Numbered from the stretch's first letter, positions 43,291-53,600 are shown. The stretch is DNA of 64,000 bases from Frankia casuarinae (GCF_000013345.1 NC_007777.1:3162001-3226000); one strand, 5' to 3'. Notes: generated by a model from the letters alone, not told the origin. Translations and numbers: made by a program.

Positions 43291-44085
43291 ATGTCGCATG
43301 CGTTCTTTTCCCGCGAGATTCCGTCGACCGTTCCCGCTGAAGCCGCCACCCGCGAGGACATGGCGCGCGTCACCGAAGCCGACTGGGCGGCGATCGTCAC
43401 CCACGCGCACCGGTACTGCTGGAAGGTCGACGGCTCACGGTCCCGCAAGCGGGCCGACCGCAGCGCCACCATCACCCGCGACGGCCACGCCGCTTACGGC
43501 ACCGATGACGTGTCCGACGACATCGCCCACGACGCGGTCCTGATCTACGCACGCAGGCTCGGGATGATCATCCGGGGCTGTGTCGTTGCCTCCATCGACG
43601 TCACCACCCGCGAAGCCGACCGGTGGCAGTACCAGCCCCACGACGCGGACATGTTCCTTGTCGACCGTGCCACGATCCGCAGCTGGGCGGTCACGGACGC
43701 CGCGCAGCGCAACGGCTACCGTCCCACGCGCCGTGACACCAGCCCCGAAGAGCTGGAGACGCAAGCGGAGCATCTGGCCGCCGTGACCTACCTGTCCGGA
43801 GTCAGCCACGTGGTGTTCGCGGCAGCATGGGGAGACGGACGGGACTTCCCGATCCTGCGGCGGGTCATCGCCGTTGCCGGCGCCGCCGAGGATCTGGGAC
43901 GTACCGGCGTGTTCGCCATCGTCGCCCAGCAGATCTACGGCGGAAAGTACGGATCACGCCGCTCCGTGATCAAAGTCCGTGACGCCGCACTCGCGGAAGC
44001 ACGCGAACTCACCGCCCGCTGCGACAGCATCCGCGACGCTCTCACCCACCACGACCGGCACCGACGCACCACCACCACCGACTGA
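43291..44085 (+). CDS. Unrecognised 264-residue protein
   Basis: MSHAFFSREIPSTVPAEAATREDMARVTEADWAAIVTHAHRYCWKVDG...DDVSDDIAHDAVLIYARRLGMIIRGCVVASIDVTTREADRWQYQ...FDVD-free C-terminal half ending in YGGKYGSRRSVIKVRDAALAEARELTARCDSIRDAL. The middle DDIAHDAVLIYARRL faintly recalls sigma-factor region 2, but not enough to assign it. The ATG at 43291 is preferred over an in-frame GTG at 43279. It lies in the plasmid/ICE-like block and may be an element-specific regulator. Confidence 0.6.
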   Translation: MSHAFFSREIPSTVPAEAATREDMARVTEADWAAIVTHAHRYCWKVDGSRSRKRADRSATITRDGHAAYGTDDVSDDIAHDAVLIYARRLGMIIRGCVVASIDVTTREADRWQYQPHDADMFLVDRATIRSWAVTDAAQRNGYRPTRRDTSPEELETQAEHLAAVTYLSGVSHVVFAAAWGDGRDFPILRRVIAVAGAAEDLGRTGVFAIVAQQIYGGKYGSRRSVIKVRDAALAEARELTARCDSIRDALTHHDRHRRTTTTD

Positions 44086-44960
44086 CACCACCCCAACCCC
44101 CGGAGCCTCCGAGCACACCGCTCGGAGGCTCCACCCATATCCGCAGAACGCCACCACCCCCGCCCGCCGTAACGACGGTCCGGCCCGTCCACCGCTACCA
44201 CCGGTCCCGCACTGGCTCCGCCGGTCCCGCCGGAGCCGATCTCGGTTCGTCTGTCCCGCCGGCCGTGCCGGTGCCGCTGACTCCGCTGGTCCCACCGGCC
44301 AGTCTGGCCGCGCGTCCAGCTCCGGCCGTACCGGACGCGCAGGTGGCGCCGGTCCTGCCGGTGGTGTCGGTTCCTCGGTTCCCGCCGATCCTGACCGGTC
44401 ATGCCGCTCAGCCTCCGACCCCGCGCCGGTCCGCCTGGCGGCGCGCTTCAGCTCCGGCCGCGCCGGTCCCGCTGGTGCTTGGGTCCGGGTTCCTGACCCG
44501 TAGGGCATGGCGGCCGACGAAGATCGCTGTGCAGGTCGGATGCCCCCGCGCGTGTAGTCACGATGGACTGGCCCATGTGGACCAATGATCGCTGGCACTG
44601 GCCGCGTTGGTCACAGCGTCGCAGGTCAGCCCCCTGATACCACTGGACACACCGGAGGCGCTGATTGCACGTGTCCGCTGTGACGTCGCATCCTGTCCAG
44701 AGGGGCCGCGCTACCGGCACGGTGCCGGCGCGCCGCCCAGGCCGCTGGCCGTTCACCGCGTGCCACCGTCACGGCGCGGGCAACGGCGCCCCCGTGACGG
44801 TGGCACTCTCGTGGATGACTCTTCCCCTGCCACGCTCGGCCCGCGCAAAAGAGACGCCGGGGAAGGCGGTTCCACACGCCAACATGGCTCTTGGTGGCCA
44901 TAGCGGGCAGATACGCCGAACCCCCGGCGTCGTCTGCGGGGGCTTCGCCGGTGGTGTGGG
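44086..44960. other. Non-coding stretch containing the second diverged repeat
   Basis: 0.9 kb. Positions 44150-44480 are a GC-rich quasi-repetitive CCGGTCC/GGTGCCGG region that translates into Gly/Ala/Pro-rich strings on either strand without a start or family. The diverged repeat follows at 44519-44635. Confidence 0.4.
44519..44635. repeat. Diverged intergenic repeat, copy 2
   Basis: Partner of 37745-37860, same orientation. Together they bracket the replication-relaxation and CmtR-CDF block (about 6.8 kb) as imperfect direct repeats. Confidence 0.7.
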
Positions 44961-46463
44961 CTACCGGGGATCGTTCAGGTCACGCCACACGATCCGCACC
45001 CGCTGAACATCATCACCCTCCACGGTGCCGTTGCCCCCGACGATCACACCGTCGATCAGTTGCGTGAGGATCACCCGCTTCGCCGCGATGTCCTCGCCCA
45101 ACGCGTCCCAGCCCGCGGCCCCGTCCACGGGCAGCGTGGCGCGCCGCCGCGCGCTGGTGTACATCCGGGTCTGCGCCTCACGGATCTGCCGGCCGATGGC
45201 CCTGTGAGCGTCGTCGTAGGCGTCGTCCTCCATCTTCCCGGACGCCCACCGGTCCGCAAGCGCGCTCTTGCGGGCCTCCAACGTCGCCAGCTCAGCGGCC
45301 ACCGGGTCCGCCGTCGCGGCAGGCTGGAGAACCAGCACGTCAAGGCGCTCCCGCACGGCCAGGCCCACCAGGCCGACCAGGAAGCTCTCCCCGATCCGGA
45401 CCTTGGCCGCACACCGGCCGTCGCGGCGCTGGCAGTACAGCCGCGTGCCGGTCGCGCCGTTCCCGGTCAGCTTGTGCCCGCACGACGCGCAGTAGACGAA
45501 CCCGGCCAGCACCCGCCGGACCCTCTCCGCGTCGGTGTTGGTCCGCCGCGCCGCGTCGGTCAGGATCGCCCGGACCTGCTCCCACGTCTCGACATCCAGG
45601 ATCGCCGGCCACTGCGCCTCACCCATGACCGCGATGGCGCCCGTGCTGCGCCGCGACCTCCTCGTCTGATAGCCACGCATCCCGATCAGACGCGGATTGA
45701 CCATCAACTCCTTGAGAGTGGTGGCATCCCACGCCCGGTACGGACACGGACAGTCCACCCACGCCCGACGGCCCTTGACGTTGTTCACGCAGGCCGCCCG
45801 GTGGGCCTTCGTCACGGTCGGGACCCCGGCCGCGTTGAGGGCGCGCGCGATGCTCCCCAACGGCACGCCCGCGAGGATGTCAGCGGCGATCCGGCGAATC
45901 GTTGCCGTCTCTTCCGGAATGACAGCGTGAAAATCCCGCACGGGCCTGCCCAGATGGTCGGTAGCCACCACCGGCCCATAGCCGAACGCCCTACGCCCGC
46001 CATGGTGGCGGCCCTGCTCTGCCCGCTGCTTGGCCGCGCGGGATACCCGTTCCGCCGTGCGCTTGGCCTCCGCCCGGTCGATCGCTCCCATGAGATCGAC
46101 CATGAGATAGCCGTCCGCCGTGGTCGGGTCAGCCTCCGAACCCCGCACCGGGATGATCCGAATTCCCTTGGCCTCGAACAGGTCAAGGACACGAACCCGG
46201 TCCTTCGCCGATCGAAAGAACCGGTTCGACGTCCACGAGATCACCGCGTCGATCTCACCAGCGGCAGCCATGACCAGGATGCGCTCGAACTCCGGCCGGT
46301 AGTCCTTCGTGGCCGACAGATCGTTGTCGGTCAGCACGTCGATCAGGTCGATGTCGTCCCGCCGGGCGGCATGCTCCCGGATGTCCTCATCCTGGCGAGT
46401 GACCCCGGCTTCCAGCCCTTCGCGGTCATCGGAGATCCGCCGATACCCGATCGTGCGCAACAT
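44961..46463 (-). CDS. Large serine recombinase (integrase type)
   Basis: 500 residues from the ATG at 46463. The catalytic domain starts LRTIGYRRISDDREGLEAGVTRQDEDIREHA with the nucleophilic Ser in RRISDD, followed by DLSATKDYRPEFERIL and ISWTSNRFFRSAKDRVRV. A recombinase domain and zinc ribbon (FVYCASCGHKLTGNG...RLYCQRRDGRCAAK) and a coiled-coil segment come next. This is the phiC31-like layout of integrases in phages and actinomycete integrative elements. It lies at the right edge of the plasmid-like block next to a truncated methyltransferase gene, so it may have driven integration there. Confidence 0.9.
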   Translation of the reverse strand: MLRTIGYRRISDDREGLEAGVTRQDEDIREHAARRDDIDLIDVLTDNDLSATKDYRPEFERILVMAAAGEIDAVISWTSNRFFRSAKDRVRVLDLFEAKGIRIIPVRGSEADPTTADGYLMVDLMGAIDRAEAKRTAERVSRAAKQRAEQGRHHGGRRAFGYGPVVATDHLGRPVRDFHAVIPEETATIRRIAADILAGVPLGSIARALNAAGVPTVTKAHRAACVNNVKGRRAWVDCPCPYRAWDATTLKELMVNPRLIGMRGYQTRRSRRSTGAIAVMGEAQWPAILDVETWEQVRAILTDAARRTNTDAERVRRVLAGFVYCASCGHKLTGNGATGTRLYCQRRDGRCAAKVRIGESFLVGLVGLAVRERLDVLVLQPAATADPVAAELATLEARKSALADRWASGKMEDDAYDDAHRAIGRQIREAQTRMYTSARRRATLPVDGAAGWDALGEDIAAKRVILTQLIDGVIVGGNGTVEGDDVQRVRIVWRDLNDPR

Positions 46464-46525
46464 GCGAACCACCCCAGAACCGTACGCGGCGTCCTGAGCG
46501 TCCGACCAGAGCGTGACATTGGGTA

Positions 46526-47110
46526 TCACGCGGCCACGCCCCCCAGCCCCTGACCGCACTTCGCGCAGCGGGACTGATCGAAGATGGTGGGCAGGTGGGG
46601 GCAGGGAACAAGCGGCAGCCGCTGGCCGGGCGGCCACGCCCGGCACGTGAGCGCAGACCGATCAAACGGCCGGTAGTAGACGATGGCCCCGCCCTCATCC
46701 AGACGGGAGACGTAGTCCACCCAGCCCAGCGGCATAGCCATCCCGACCCGGACGTCGGCAACATCAACCGTGACCGGCCCATCGTCATCTGGGGCCATCG
46801 CCCGGTCGAGGGCCTCGCCAGGCTCGACACCGAGCACCGTCCGGCCCGCCTCGGTCAGGACGTATGCCAAGATGGTCACGGTGCCGCCGTGCAGGCTCAG
46901 GTCTCCCGCCGGCTCCCGGACCACCCAACCGCGACGCTCGATCGCCTCGAACGTGTTCCCAGCGACACGGACAGGGCCGCTATCCCGCTCTCCGTAGTAG
47001 CCGTGACCGAAGCTGTCGGCCCGGTAGTACAGAACACCCGCGTGGGCGAAGGTCAGCGCGCGGCGCTGAGGGTCCGACAGCCGCGGGGCCTTACTCGCAT
47101 GTGCGTCCAT
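46526..47110 (-). CDS. Unrecognised protein beside the serine recombinase
   Basis: 194 residues: SDPQRRALTFAHAGVLYYRADSFGHGYYGERDSGPVRVAGNTFEAIERRGWVVREP...TILAYVLTEAGRTVLGV is winged-helix-like. The C-terminus holds a CPHLP...CAKCGQG zinc ribbon. A small DNA-binding accessory factor such as an excisionase-like protein is possible but unproven. It is 62 bp upstream of the recombinase on the same strand, so probably co-transcribed. Confidence 0.65.
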   Translation of the reverse strand: MDAHASKAPRLSDPQRRALTFAHAGVLYYRADSFGHGYYGERDSGPVRVAGNTFEAIERRGWVVREPAGDLSLHGGTVTILAYVLTEAGRTVLGVEPGEALDRAMAPDDDGPVTVDVADVRVGMAMPLGWVDYVSRLDEGGAIVYYRPFDRSALTCRAWPPGQRLPLVPCPHLPTIFDQSRCAKCGQGLGGVAA

Positions 47111-47115
47111 AGGAT

Positions 47116-47487
47116 GGACGGGTCGTTGTCCACGTAGATCACCCGCGTGTCGGGAGCGATACCCTGGGCGACCTCATGCAGGTTCGGCGAGGTCGGGATG
47201 CCGGTGCCGATGTCAAGAAACTGGCGGATACCCGCCTCCTTGGCAAGGAACAGGGTGGCGCGGTGGACGAACGCCCGGTTCTGCTGGGCGGCGATGCGCA
47301 GGGCCGGGAATACCTCCAGCGCCCGCTCGGCGGCTTCCCTGTCAGCGGGGAAGTTGTCCTTGCCAGCCAGAAAGTAGTCGTACATCCGCGCGGAATGCGG
47401 CACGTCCGTCCGCAGCTCCACCCGCTCCACCGTCTCCACCCGCTCCACTGGCGTGTTCCAGCGGTCATCCGTCGGGTTGTCGCTCAC
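47116..47487 (-). pseudogene. DUF574-type SAM methyltransferase, N-terminal fragment
   Basis: About 124 codons: TDVPHSARMYDYFLAGKDNFPADREAAERALEVFPALRIAAQQNRAFVHRATLFLAKEAGIRQFLDIGTGIPTSPNLHEVAQGIAPDTRVIYVDNDPSIL, the SAM-binding half of a PF04672 methyltransferase. It breaks off at the boundary with the recombinase-associated gene. The C-terminal fragments at 3614 and 9068 are of the same family and strand, but the middle 75 or so residues are found nowhere in the window. Confidence 0.85.
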
Positions 47488-47731
47488 GTCCCGGCCCCTC
47501 AATCGCGTCTAGGTATGCTCGGCGTTCCCCGCCACCTCCATCGGACGGCCGGCTGACCTGCGGCGCTGCCGGTGCCGAGGGAGAACGGATGTGTTGTCAC
47601 TGAATTATGGTGGTTCGCCTGCGGATGGTGGCAGGCGGCTTTAGGGGCTCTCCGCGGTACACCATGATCCACATTTTCCCGCCTACCATTCAGTAACGGC
47701 CGGTGGTGACGTGATGTAGTCACGGGCCGGG

Positions 47732-48001
47732 GTGGAAGAGGGGCGCACCCGCCACATCGACCAGGACCTGCCCCGGTCGTACACCGGGACGAACTCCCGC
47801 CGACGCATCGCCGCCGACAACCCCGTCCGCAGGCCGGTCCGCTCGGCGAGCAGCCGCACCGGCGGCGGACGGCTCGGCGGACGGGCAACACCTCTGCGAA
47901 CCGGCCGGCTGTCGACCGGGCGCGGCCAGCCCGATAGCTACGCCGAGAAGTCGGGTAGACCCTCGACAGTCACCACCGAAAACCCCACAATCGGCGCGTG
48001 A
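47732..48001 (+). CDS. Possible small protein, unrecognised
   Basis: 89 codons (EEGRTRHIDQDLPRSYTGTNSRRRIAADNPVRRPVR...). Composition is Arg/Gly/Ser-rich with no known motif. Six bases separate it from the next frame, which slightly favours a real pair. The surrounding 47488-48653 has no other candidate. Confidence 0.3.
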   Translation: MEEGRTRHIDQDLPRSYTGTNSRRRIAADNPVRRPVRSASSRTGGGRLGGRATPLRTGRLSTGRGQPDSYAEKSGRPSTVTTENPTIGA

Positions 48002-48007
48002 GCGCCC

Positions 48008-48325
48008 ATGCCCCGTGACGCTACCGCTCCACCCGACACCCCGGCATCCACCCGGACGAGCCAGACCGGCCCCGAGCCCGCCGCCCTCCAACGCAAACTC
48101 GATCTTCTCGACGCACCCATCGGATCGTCACCCGACTCCCAGGAACCCCCGCGGCCCCGACCCGACGGTGGCATCCCGGCCGCCACCGCAGCCGAACGAA
48201 AGGCAGCCCTCCTCGATGGGCCGACGCCCACTCCACGCGAGGTCTCCATCGCACGCGCGGAACAGATCCGGCTTCACCGTTCGCAAACCCGGAGAATGGA
48301 TTGTCTTCACACCGGAAGGAAATGA
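48008..48325 (+). CDS. Possible small protein, unrecognised
   Basis: 105 codons with two related segments, ALQRKLDLLDAPIGSS and AAERKAALLDGPTPT. The end of the frame may be shifted, since a neighbouring frame ends in GEWIVFTPEGNE, which looks more protein-like. Weak call. Confidence 0.35.
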   Translation: MPRDATAPPDTPASTRTSQTGPEPAALQRKLDLLDAPIGSSPDSQEPPRPRPDGGIPAATAAERKAALLDGPTPTPREVSIARAEQIRLHRSQTRRMDCLHTGRK

Positions 48326-48522
48326 GTAGCAATCAGCACGCATTCCCTCTACCGCCGTCGGAGGCCACCTCGACGCCGCCTATCCCGACACAACTGGTTC
48401 ATAGATCTCGTGACGCCAGGCGGGCAGCACATGGTGAGATTAGTCAACGGCCCGGTCCCCAGCTATGAAGCCCGGACTTTTGAGCGGTTCGACATCCAGT
48501 TCCGGAAGATTCCCCGCAGCAG

Positions 48523-48559
48523 ACCCCTCCCCGCCCGTTCTCCCGTGACTGGGAGGGGT
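48523..48559. terminator. Hairpin terminator-like element
   Basis: ACCCCTCCC and GGGAGGGGT form a 9-bp stem with a 19-nt loop, followed by TT on the plus strand. It lies downstream of the small plus-strand frames and about 95 bp beyond the end of the convergent MABP-like gene. Confidence 0.45.
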
Positions 48560-48653
48560 TTCGCGTTCATGGCCGCCTGAGCTGCGCGCGCCAGGGGCCG
48601 TATGTACGCCTTGCTACGTCTACAGACTCGTCAGCGACCTAAAACCTAGATTT

Positions 48654-49067
48654 TTAAGCGGTTCTGTACACAAGGTAAATGTACTTACCACCAGCGCCCT
48701 TGTTGAGATCAACGTCGATACGCCGCCACGGTGCCTGCGGCTGAATCCCACTGTTGTCACCGAGTATGACATCCAGATCCTCTATCGGACTGCCCAGGGC
48801 GGGCTCCCGAGTGAAGGCAGCATAAATGTAAGCGCCGCCAGCACCTTTGTTGAGATCGACGTCGATACGGTGATAGCTCGGTGGAGCAGACTCGTCCTTG
48901 TTGAGCAGGAAGATTATGTTGGTGATGGGATCTCCGGCACCTTTCTCATAGGCGAAATACAGATAAGCGCCGCCCGCGCCAGCATTGAGATCCTTGTCGA
49001 TCTTTATCCAGCCGCTCGGCGCGGGCTCGCTGTCGATCAGAACGGTCAGATTCGTGACATTACTCAT
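48654..49067 (-). CDS. Three-repeat MABP-like beta-prism protein
   Basis: 137 residues made of three repeats of about 45 residues. Each ends in a version of RIDVDLNKGAGGAYIYAAF: IKIDKDLNAGAGGAYLYFAY, HRIDVDLNKGAGGAYIYAAF and RRIDVDLNKGAGGKYIYLVY. The D-L-N-x-G-A-G-G-x-Y-I/L-Y pattern is that of the MABP domain (MVB12-associated beta-prism), known for binding acidic membranes; three units can close a beta-prism. GGAGAA precedes the ATG. There is no signal peptide, so it is probably cytoplasmic or released by lysis. A membrane-targeting or effector role is inference. Confidence 0.72.
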   Translation of the reverse strand: MSNVTNLTVLIDSEPAPSGWIKIDKDLNAGAGGAYLYFAYEKGAGDPITNIIFLLNKDESAPPSYHRIDVDLNKGAGGAYIYAAFTREPALGSPIEDLDVILGDNSGIQPQAPWRRIDVDLNKGAGGKYIYLVYRTA

Positions 49068-49357
49068 GCGGTTCTCCCCTTCTTGCCAGCCGAAAGGCTC
49101 ATGATCGTATTGTTACATGGAGAAGTAGGTCGTGTCTGGAGAACGCCAGAAGTGCCAGGAGAGCGGCCCGACTGGGGCCCGGAGGCCCTGGCCTCGCCCT
49201 TTCCTTGCTGAATGTCAAAAATTCCGTGACCTGGGATGACGGTCTCCGAGCCGGGCCAGAAAAGTGCATCCACAAAAATGGACATCTTGCTCGTCAATGC
49301 AGGTCAGGTCGCGGCGTGGGCCGCAGCGGTGCCCCAGCCGCTGCTCACCGCGGCGGA

Positions 49358-49585
49358 TCATGCCCGCCGCCCCGGACGGACGACGCGAATGATGCGGCGG
49401 AGGACGCCGTGCGCCTTCTTCGCCCGGCGCGGGCGACCCGCCAACCGGGCGTTCAGCTCCTCGTACCGCTCATCACCCGGTCGAACGGTTATCAGTTCGC
49501 ATCGAAGGTGACTGCCGTCCGCACCGCCGTGGGTCGTCGCGATGCTCTCGATGGAACCGTCGGGGAGCCGCATGATGATGGCCAT
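49358..49585 (-). CDS. Small unrecognised basic protein
   Basis: 75 residues: MAIIMRLPDGSIESIATTHGGADGSHLRCELITVRPGDERYEELNARLAGRPRRAKKAHGVLRRIIRVVRPGRRA. The first 50 residues look like a small beta-rich fold and the tail is strongly basic. It lies 62 bp downstream of the lipoprotein on the same strand. No family is recognised. Confidence 0.5.
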   Translation of the reverse strand: MAIIMRLPDGSIESIATTHGGADGSHLRCELITVRPGDERYEELNARLAGRPRRAKKAHGVLRRIIRVVRPGRRA

Positions 49586-49647
49586 TCCGGATCTCTCTTC
49601 TCCTCGGTGTGTGTCGTACGGGGTGGCTCGCCGCCGCCGGTCGACGG

Positions 49648-50193
49648 TCAGAAGCCTGGCCACTCGACGAGGCCGGTCGCGCCGAACAGGCCGGAGGCGT
49701 AGACGAGGACGCCGTGGGCCGCGTCGATGGTCAGGCAGCCCTGGTACTTCTCCCCCTGGCCGAGGGTCGCCGCGTTGAACGCCGGCTCGCAGCCGATCGT
49801 TGGCTGGACCCGCGCACCGTCCGGAGTGCGGACGAAGAAGTCGAACGGGTTGACGGCGAAGCCGGCCTTCGCCGAGGTGAACGACACCATGAAGGTCGCG
49901 AACGCCGGGCCGCTGGTGGGCTTGCTGAAACCCGAGAAGAAGGACGGGACCGCCTTCGGCGCGGCGACGCTCACCGTCGCGGCGACCTCGCCGCCCTTGC
50001 TGACCTGGAGTACCTCGCCGTACTGGGCCTGCTTCGCCCCCTGGGAGGCCCCGCCGGCCGCCGCGGCACCGCCGGGCGCGGCCGTCGCGCCGGTCGAGGA
50101 GACGGAGGTGTCGTCCAGGTTGCAGCCGGTGAGCCCGGTGAGGCCGATCAGGCCAGTGAGAACCGCGGCGACGGCGAAACGTGCAGTACTCAT
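49648..50193 (-). CDS. Secreted lipoprotein, DUF4352-like
   Basis: 181 residues. FAVAAVLTGLIGLTGLTGC is a lipoprotein signal ending in LTGC. After a Ser/Ala/Gly linker comes a beta-sandwich-like domain: ATVSVAAPKAVPSF...AFATFMVSFTSAKAGFAVNPFDFFVRTPDGARVQPTIGCEPAFNAATLGQGEKYQGCLTID. This is the pattern of DUF4352-type extracellular domains. GGGGGAT precedes the ATG. It is anchored to the outer face of the membrane; the role is unknown. Confidence 0.72.
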   Translation of the reverse strand: MSTARFAVAAVLTGLIGLTGLTGCNLDDTSVSSTGATAAPGGAAAAGGASQGAKQAQYGEVLQVSKGGEVAATVSVAAPKAVPSFFSGFSKPTSGPAFATFMVSFTSAKAGFAVNPFDFFVRTPDGARVQPTIGCEPAFNAATLGQGEKYQGCLTIDAAHGVLVYASGLFGATGLVEWPGF

Positions 50194-50636
50194 GAGATCC
50201 CCCGTGAAAAGGCGCGCGCCATAGCACGCCGATGAGAGTGATGAACGAGACGTCGAATATCAGGCTGCGGGTCGATGCCGGCTGCCTGGGCAGACGGGCG
50301 AGGTCGCAAGAATGTACCGACAGGACGGCCGTGAAACCCGTCGGTATCCGAGAAAGGCGGCGAGGTCCCGCTATCGCCAGCCGATCAGATCAATCCCGGA
50401 CAACAACGATTCTGAATCGCTTCGAGCTTTCTGTCAACAGCTTCGGAAAAGTCGGAAAAGGTGGATGGAGGATGGCCGTGCCCGGATCCCCCCGAGAATC
50501 CGGGCACGGCAGAATGTCGACCGCGCGCGTGGCTCGGCCGGTGGACAAGGCGAATGGAGAACTCTCGCGGACCGGTCACCCGGAAATCGGGCGGGCGGCC
50601 CGGCGTCAAACGTAGGGTGTCGTTCGCTGTCTCCGG
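50194..50636. other. Intergenic between the lipoprotein and the drmMI 3' end
   Basis: 443 bp. It must hold the lipoprotein promoter and the drmMI transcript end. No gene, clear repeat or RNA is visible. Confidence 0.4.
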
Positions 50637-53600
50637 CTACAGGTCAAGCAGCGACCCCTGGTCCGGCGATGCGGCCGCCCTGGCGCGGGCGCCTTTCTTC
50701 TTCGCGCCCTTCTCGTGCAGGCCGGCGGCGACCTCCTCGGCGTACCGGGCGTGGTTCAGTTCGAGGAGGCGGTCGAGCACCTCGCGCTGCGCCCACGGCC
50801 CGATCGTGTACCGAGTGTACTTCCCGGCCGGATGAAAGCCGTGGTCCAGGCCCCGGTCGATCATATCGACCCACCCGTACGCCCGAAAGGTCGCCTCGTC
50901 GATGAGCCGGTGGATCTCCCGCAGCTCGGCGATATCGGCATCGTTGCAGCCCGGATCGAAAACCAGATTGTACGTCTTGGTGAGCCCTGACTGCCGCGCC
51001 AGCATCGCCTCCCGCCGGAACCCGTCCAACCCCTCCCCCAATTCCCGCATCTCCCCCGTCAGTTCAGGCAACGGCAAGGTCTCGAACACGTCCGACGGCG
51101 AGTAGTTGAGATCCGCCTTCATCGTCGAACTACGACTCATCGCCCACCAAAAATGGGGCGCGCTCGACAATAGTGACAGCATTGCCCCGTCGTCAGTGAC
51201 AAACACACCAAGCTTGTGCGCGAACACCTGCCCGGTCGGCACCATCACCGGCATCACCGTGCGGCTCACAAGAGTGATGACGACAAGCCGTTCGAGATCC
51301 CCCATCGCGTCGAGCATGGCGGGACGCTTCTCAGCGTACTGCCACCAGTAGTCGCGATATACTTTTCGATTATTTCGGTCACGTTCTGGCTTGACGAGGA
51401 GGCGGACCTGGTCGTAACAGTCGCGGTACCGCTTTGCGCGGTCCTCAGGCCAGTCGTGGAAATTGACGACCCAACGACTGCCCGAGCAGTCGGGGCGCGA
51501 GTTGAGATCCTGACCGTTCAGATAGGGGAACAGCACGTCGGTATGACGCGGATCCTTCGCGATCAACGCGCGGGCCTCGGCGGGTTCCATCGTGAAGCCA
51601 AGACCCAGGACATAACTTCCAATAAAGGAGATTCCTGCGCTTTTTTCCAGTCGGTGAGGATTTCCGGACACCCGTGCCTCGGGCTCCAGGGAGGGCGCGA
51701 TCACGGGGGTCTGGACGCCGTCGGCGAACCGGGCGGCGGCCGGCCCGATCTGCCCTGTGGTCCAGACGGCGCTGAATTCCAGGACCGCGGACTTCGACGG
51801 CCAGGGCCGGCTCTTGATCGACCGGCGGATGACGTTCCCGTCAGCGACAATCTGGTCAAGGCCGACCTCACGGGTATCGCCCTGGGCCAGGGTGTTCGTC
51901 GCGATCAGCCCCGTCTGACCGCCACCGTTGAGCAGAGAGTGCGCACGCAGCGCGAAGTAGGCGACCAGATCGGCGCTCCCCCGTGCTCCCCCGCCGATCT
52001 CCTCGACGAGGTACTCGCGATACGCCACGCCCAGTGCACCGGTCAGCTTCTGGCCACCGAGGAACGGGGGGTTGCCGAGGACGGCGTCGAAACCGCCCTC
52101 CTCGAAGACCTCGGGGAAGACCAGCGGCCAGTGCAGGGGTTTCCGCCGGAAACCGCCGGGAACGTAATCGGTGGCCAACCAGGACTGTGCCGTTTTCCGG
52201 GCCTCGGTCTCATCCCGCTTGCCGGTGACCTCATCAGCGAGGCGGGCCGCGGTCAGGGAGAAGCTTTCCCGGCTGGCCTTCTTCTCCTCGTCGATCTCGG
52301 CGCGGGCATGCGGGTTACTCGTCCCCGACCATTTCTGATAGCCGACGAGCGCGGCGCCGGCAGTCAGGTCGGCGAAGAGCCGCAGCCGCTCGGTGTCGTG
52401 TTCCACCCCCGACAGGAGCCTGCGCTTCCTCGCAAGTCCCGCCAGAGACGAGCCGTCGGTCTCGACAAGGTCCCGGCGCCGCCCGGCGGCGTCGCGGACC
52501 AGTTCACGGACGCCGGCGGTCCAGCCGAAGATGTCGGAGTGGATCTTCCGGCCCTTGGCCGGGTCGAGGTGCATGTACTCCAGCTGCTCGACCGAGGTGA
52601 TACCGAGCAGGGAGTCGCCGGAGACGAGCCGGTCGTCCAGGAAGGTGAACGGCCGGCGCGGGTCCATCGACACCAGCCAGAGCGACAGCTTCGCCATCTC
52701 CACGGCCATCGGGTTGATGTCCGCCCCGTACAGGCAGTGCTCGATGACCAGCCGGCGGGCCTCGACGGTGACGTCGTCCGCGTCGGCGTCACCGGCGTAC
52801 CCGGCGTACCCGGCGTGCCCGGCGGCCCGCGGGTCACCCTCACGGATCCACGCCTCCACCAGCCGGTCGCCGAGGTAGCGGGCGGCGGCGACGAGGAACG
52901 CGGCCGAGCCCATCGCGATGTCGGCGACCTTCAGCGACAGGATGTCGGCGCTGGACCGCAGCCGCCAGGCGCCCCGGTCGGCGGTCTGCAACGGCCCGGG
53001 GGCGTAGACCAGGGGCTCCAGGGTGTTGTCCGCGACCTCCTCGGCCAGGAACCTGGGGGTGTAGTGGGTGCCGGTGTTCTTCCGCAGCGGCGACTCGGTG
53101 ACGTACAGCCCGTCCTCCAGGACCACGACGGGCTGGCCGCGCAGGTCCGTGCGCAGCAGGCCGTGGAACGGCAGCAGCCGCTCGGCGGTCGGGTAGTCGC
53201 CGCGGGTCACGGCGAGCAGGGCCTTGCGGGCCTCCTCCCGCTCGCCGGCCTCCAACGGAACGAGCCGGCGCTCGACCGCCTTCGGCGCGCCGATCCCGCT
53301 GGCGGCGAACCTCTCGGCGAGCGCGGCGGCGAGCAGCGGGCGGCCCCGGTGACGCGAGGCGAGCTCCTCCAGCTCGGACAGCTTCGCCTCGGCCTCCAGC
53401 CCCTCCCGGCCGGCCAGGCCGACGACCACCTCCGCGGCCGGGGCGCGTTCGGCATCGTAGGAGAGCAGACCCTCGTAGACGTAACCGATCTGCTCGACGT
53501 CCAGCGAGCGGAAGCTCAGCGTCCGCCGCTCCCGGGACTTCCCGCTGCCGACCTGGATGTACTGGACGGCACGCAGCATGTGCAGCACCGTGCGGTCGTC

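Noticed and set aside
44150-44480. Collagen-like Gly/Pro-rich protein
   Set aside because: Both strands give similar low-complexity strings, there is no ribosome site or start, and the Gly-x-x pattern is irregular. It is a composition effect.
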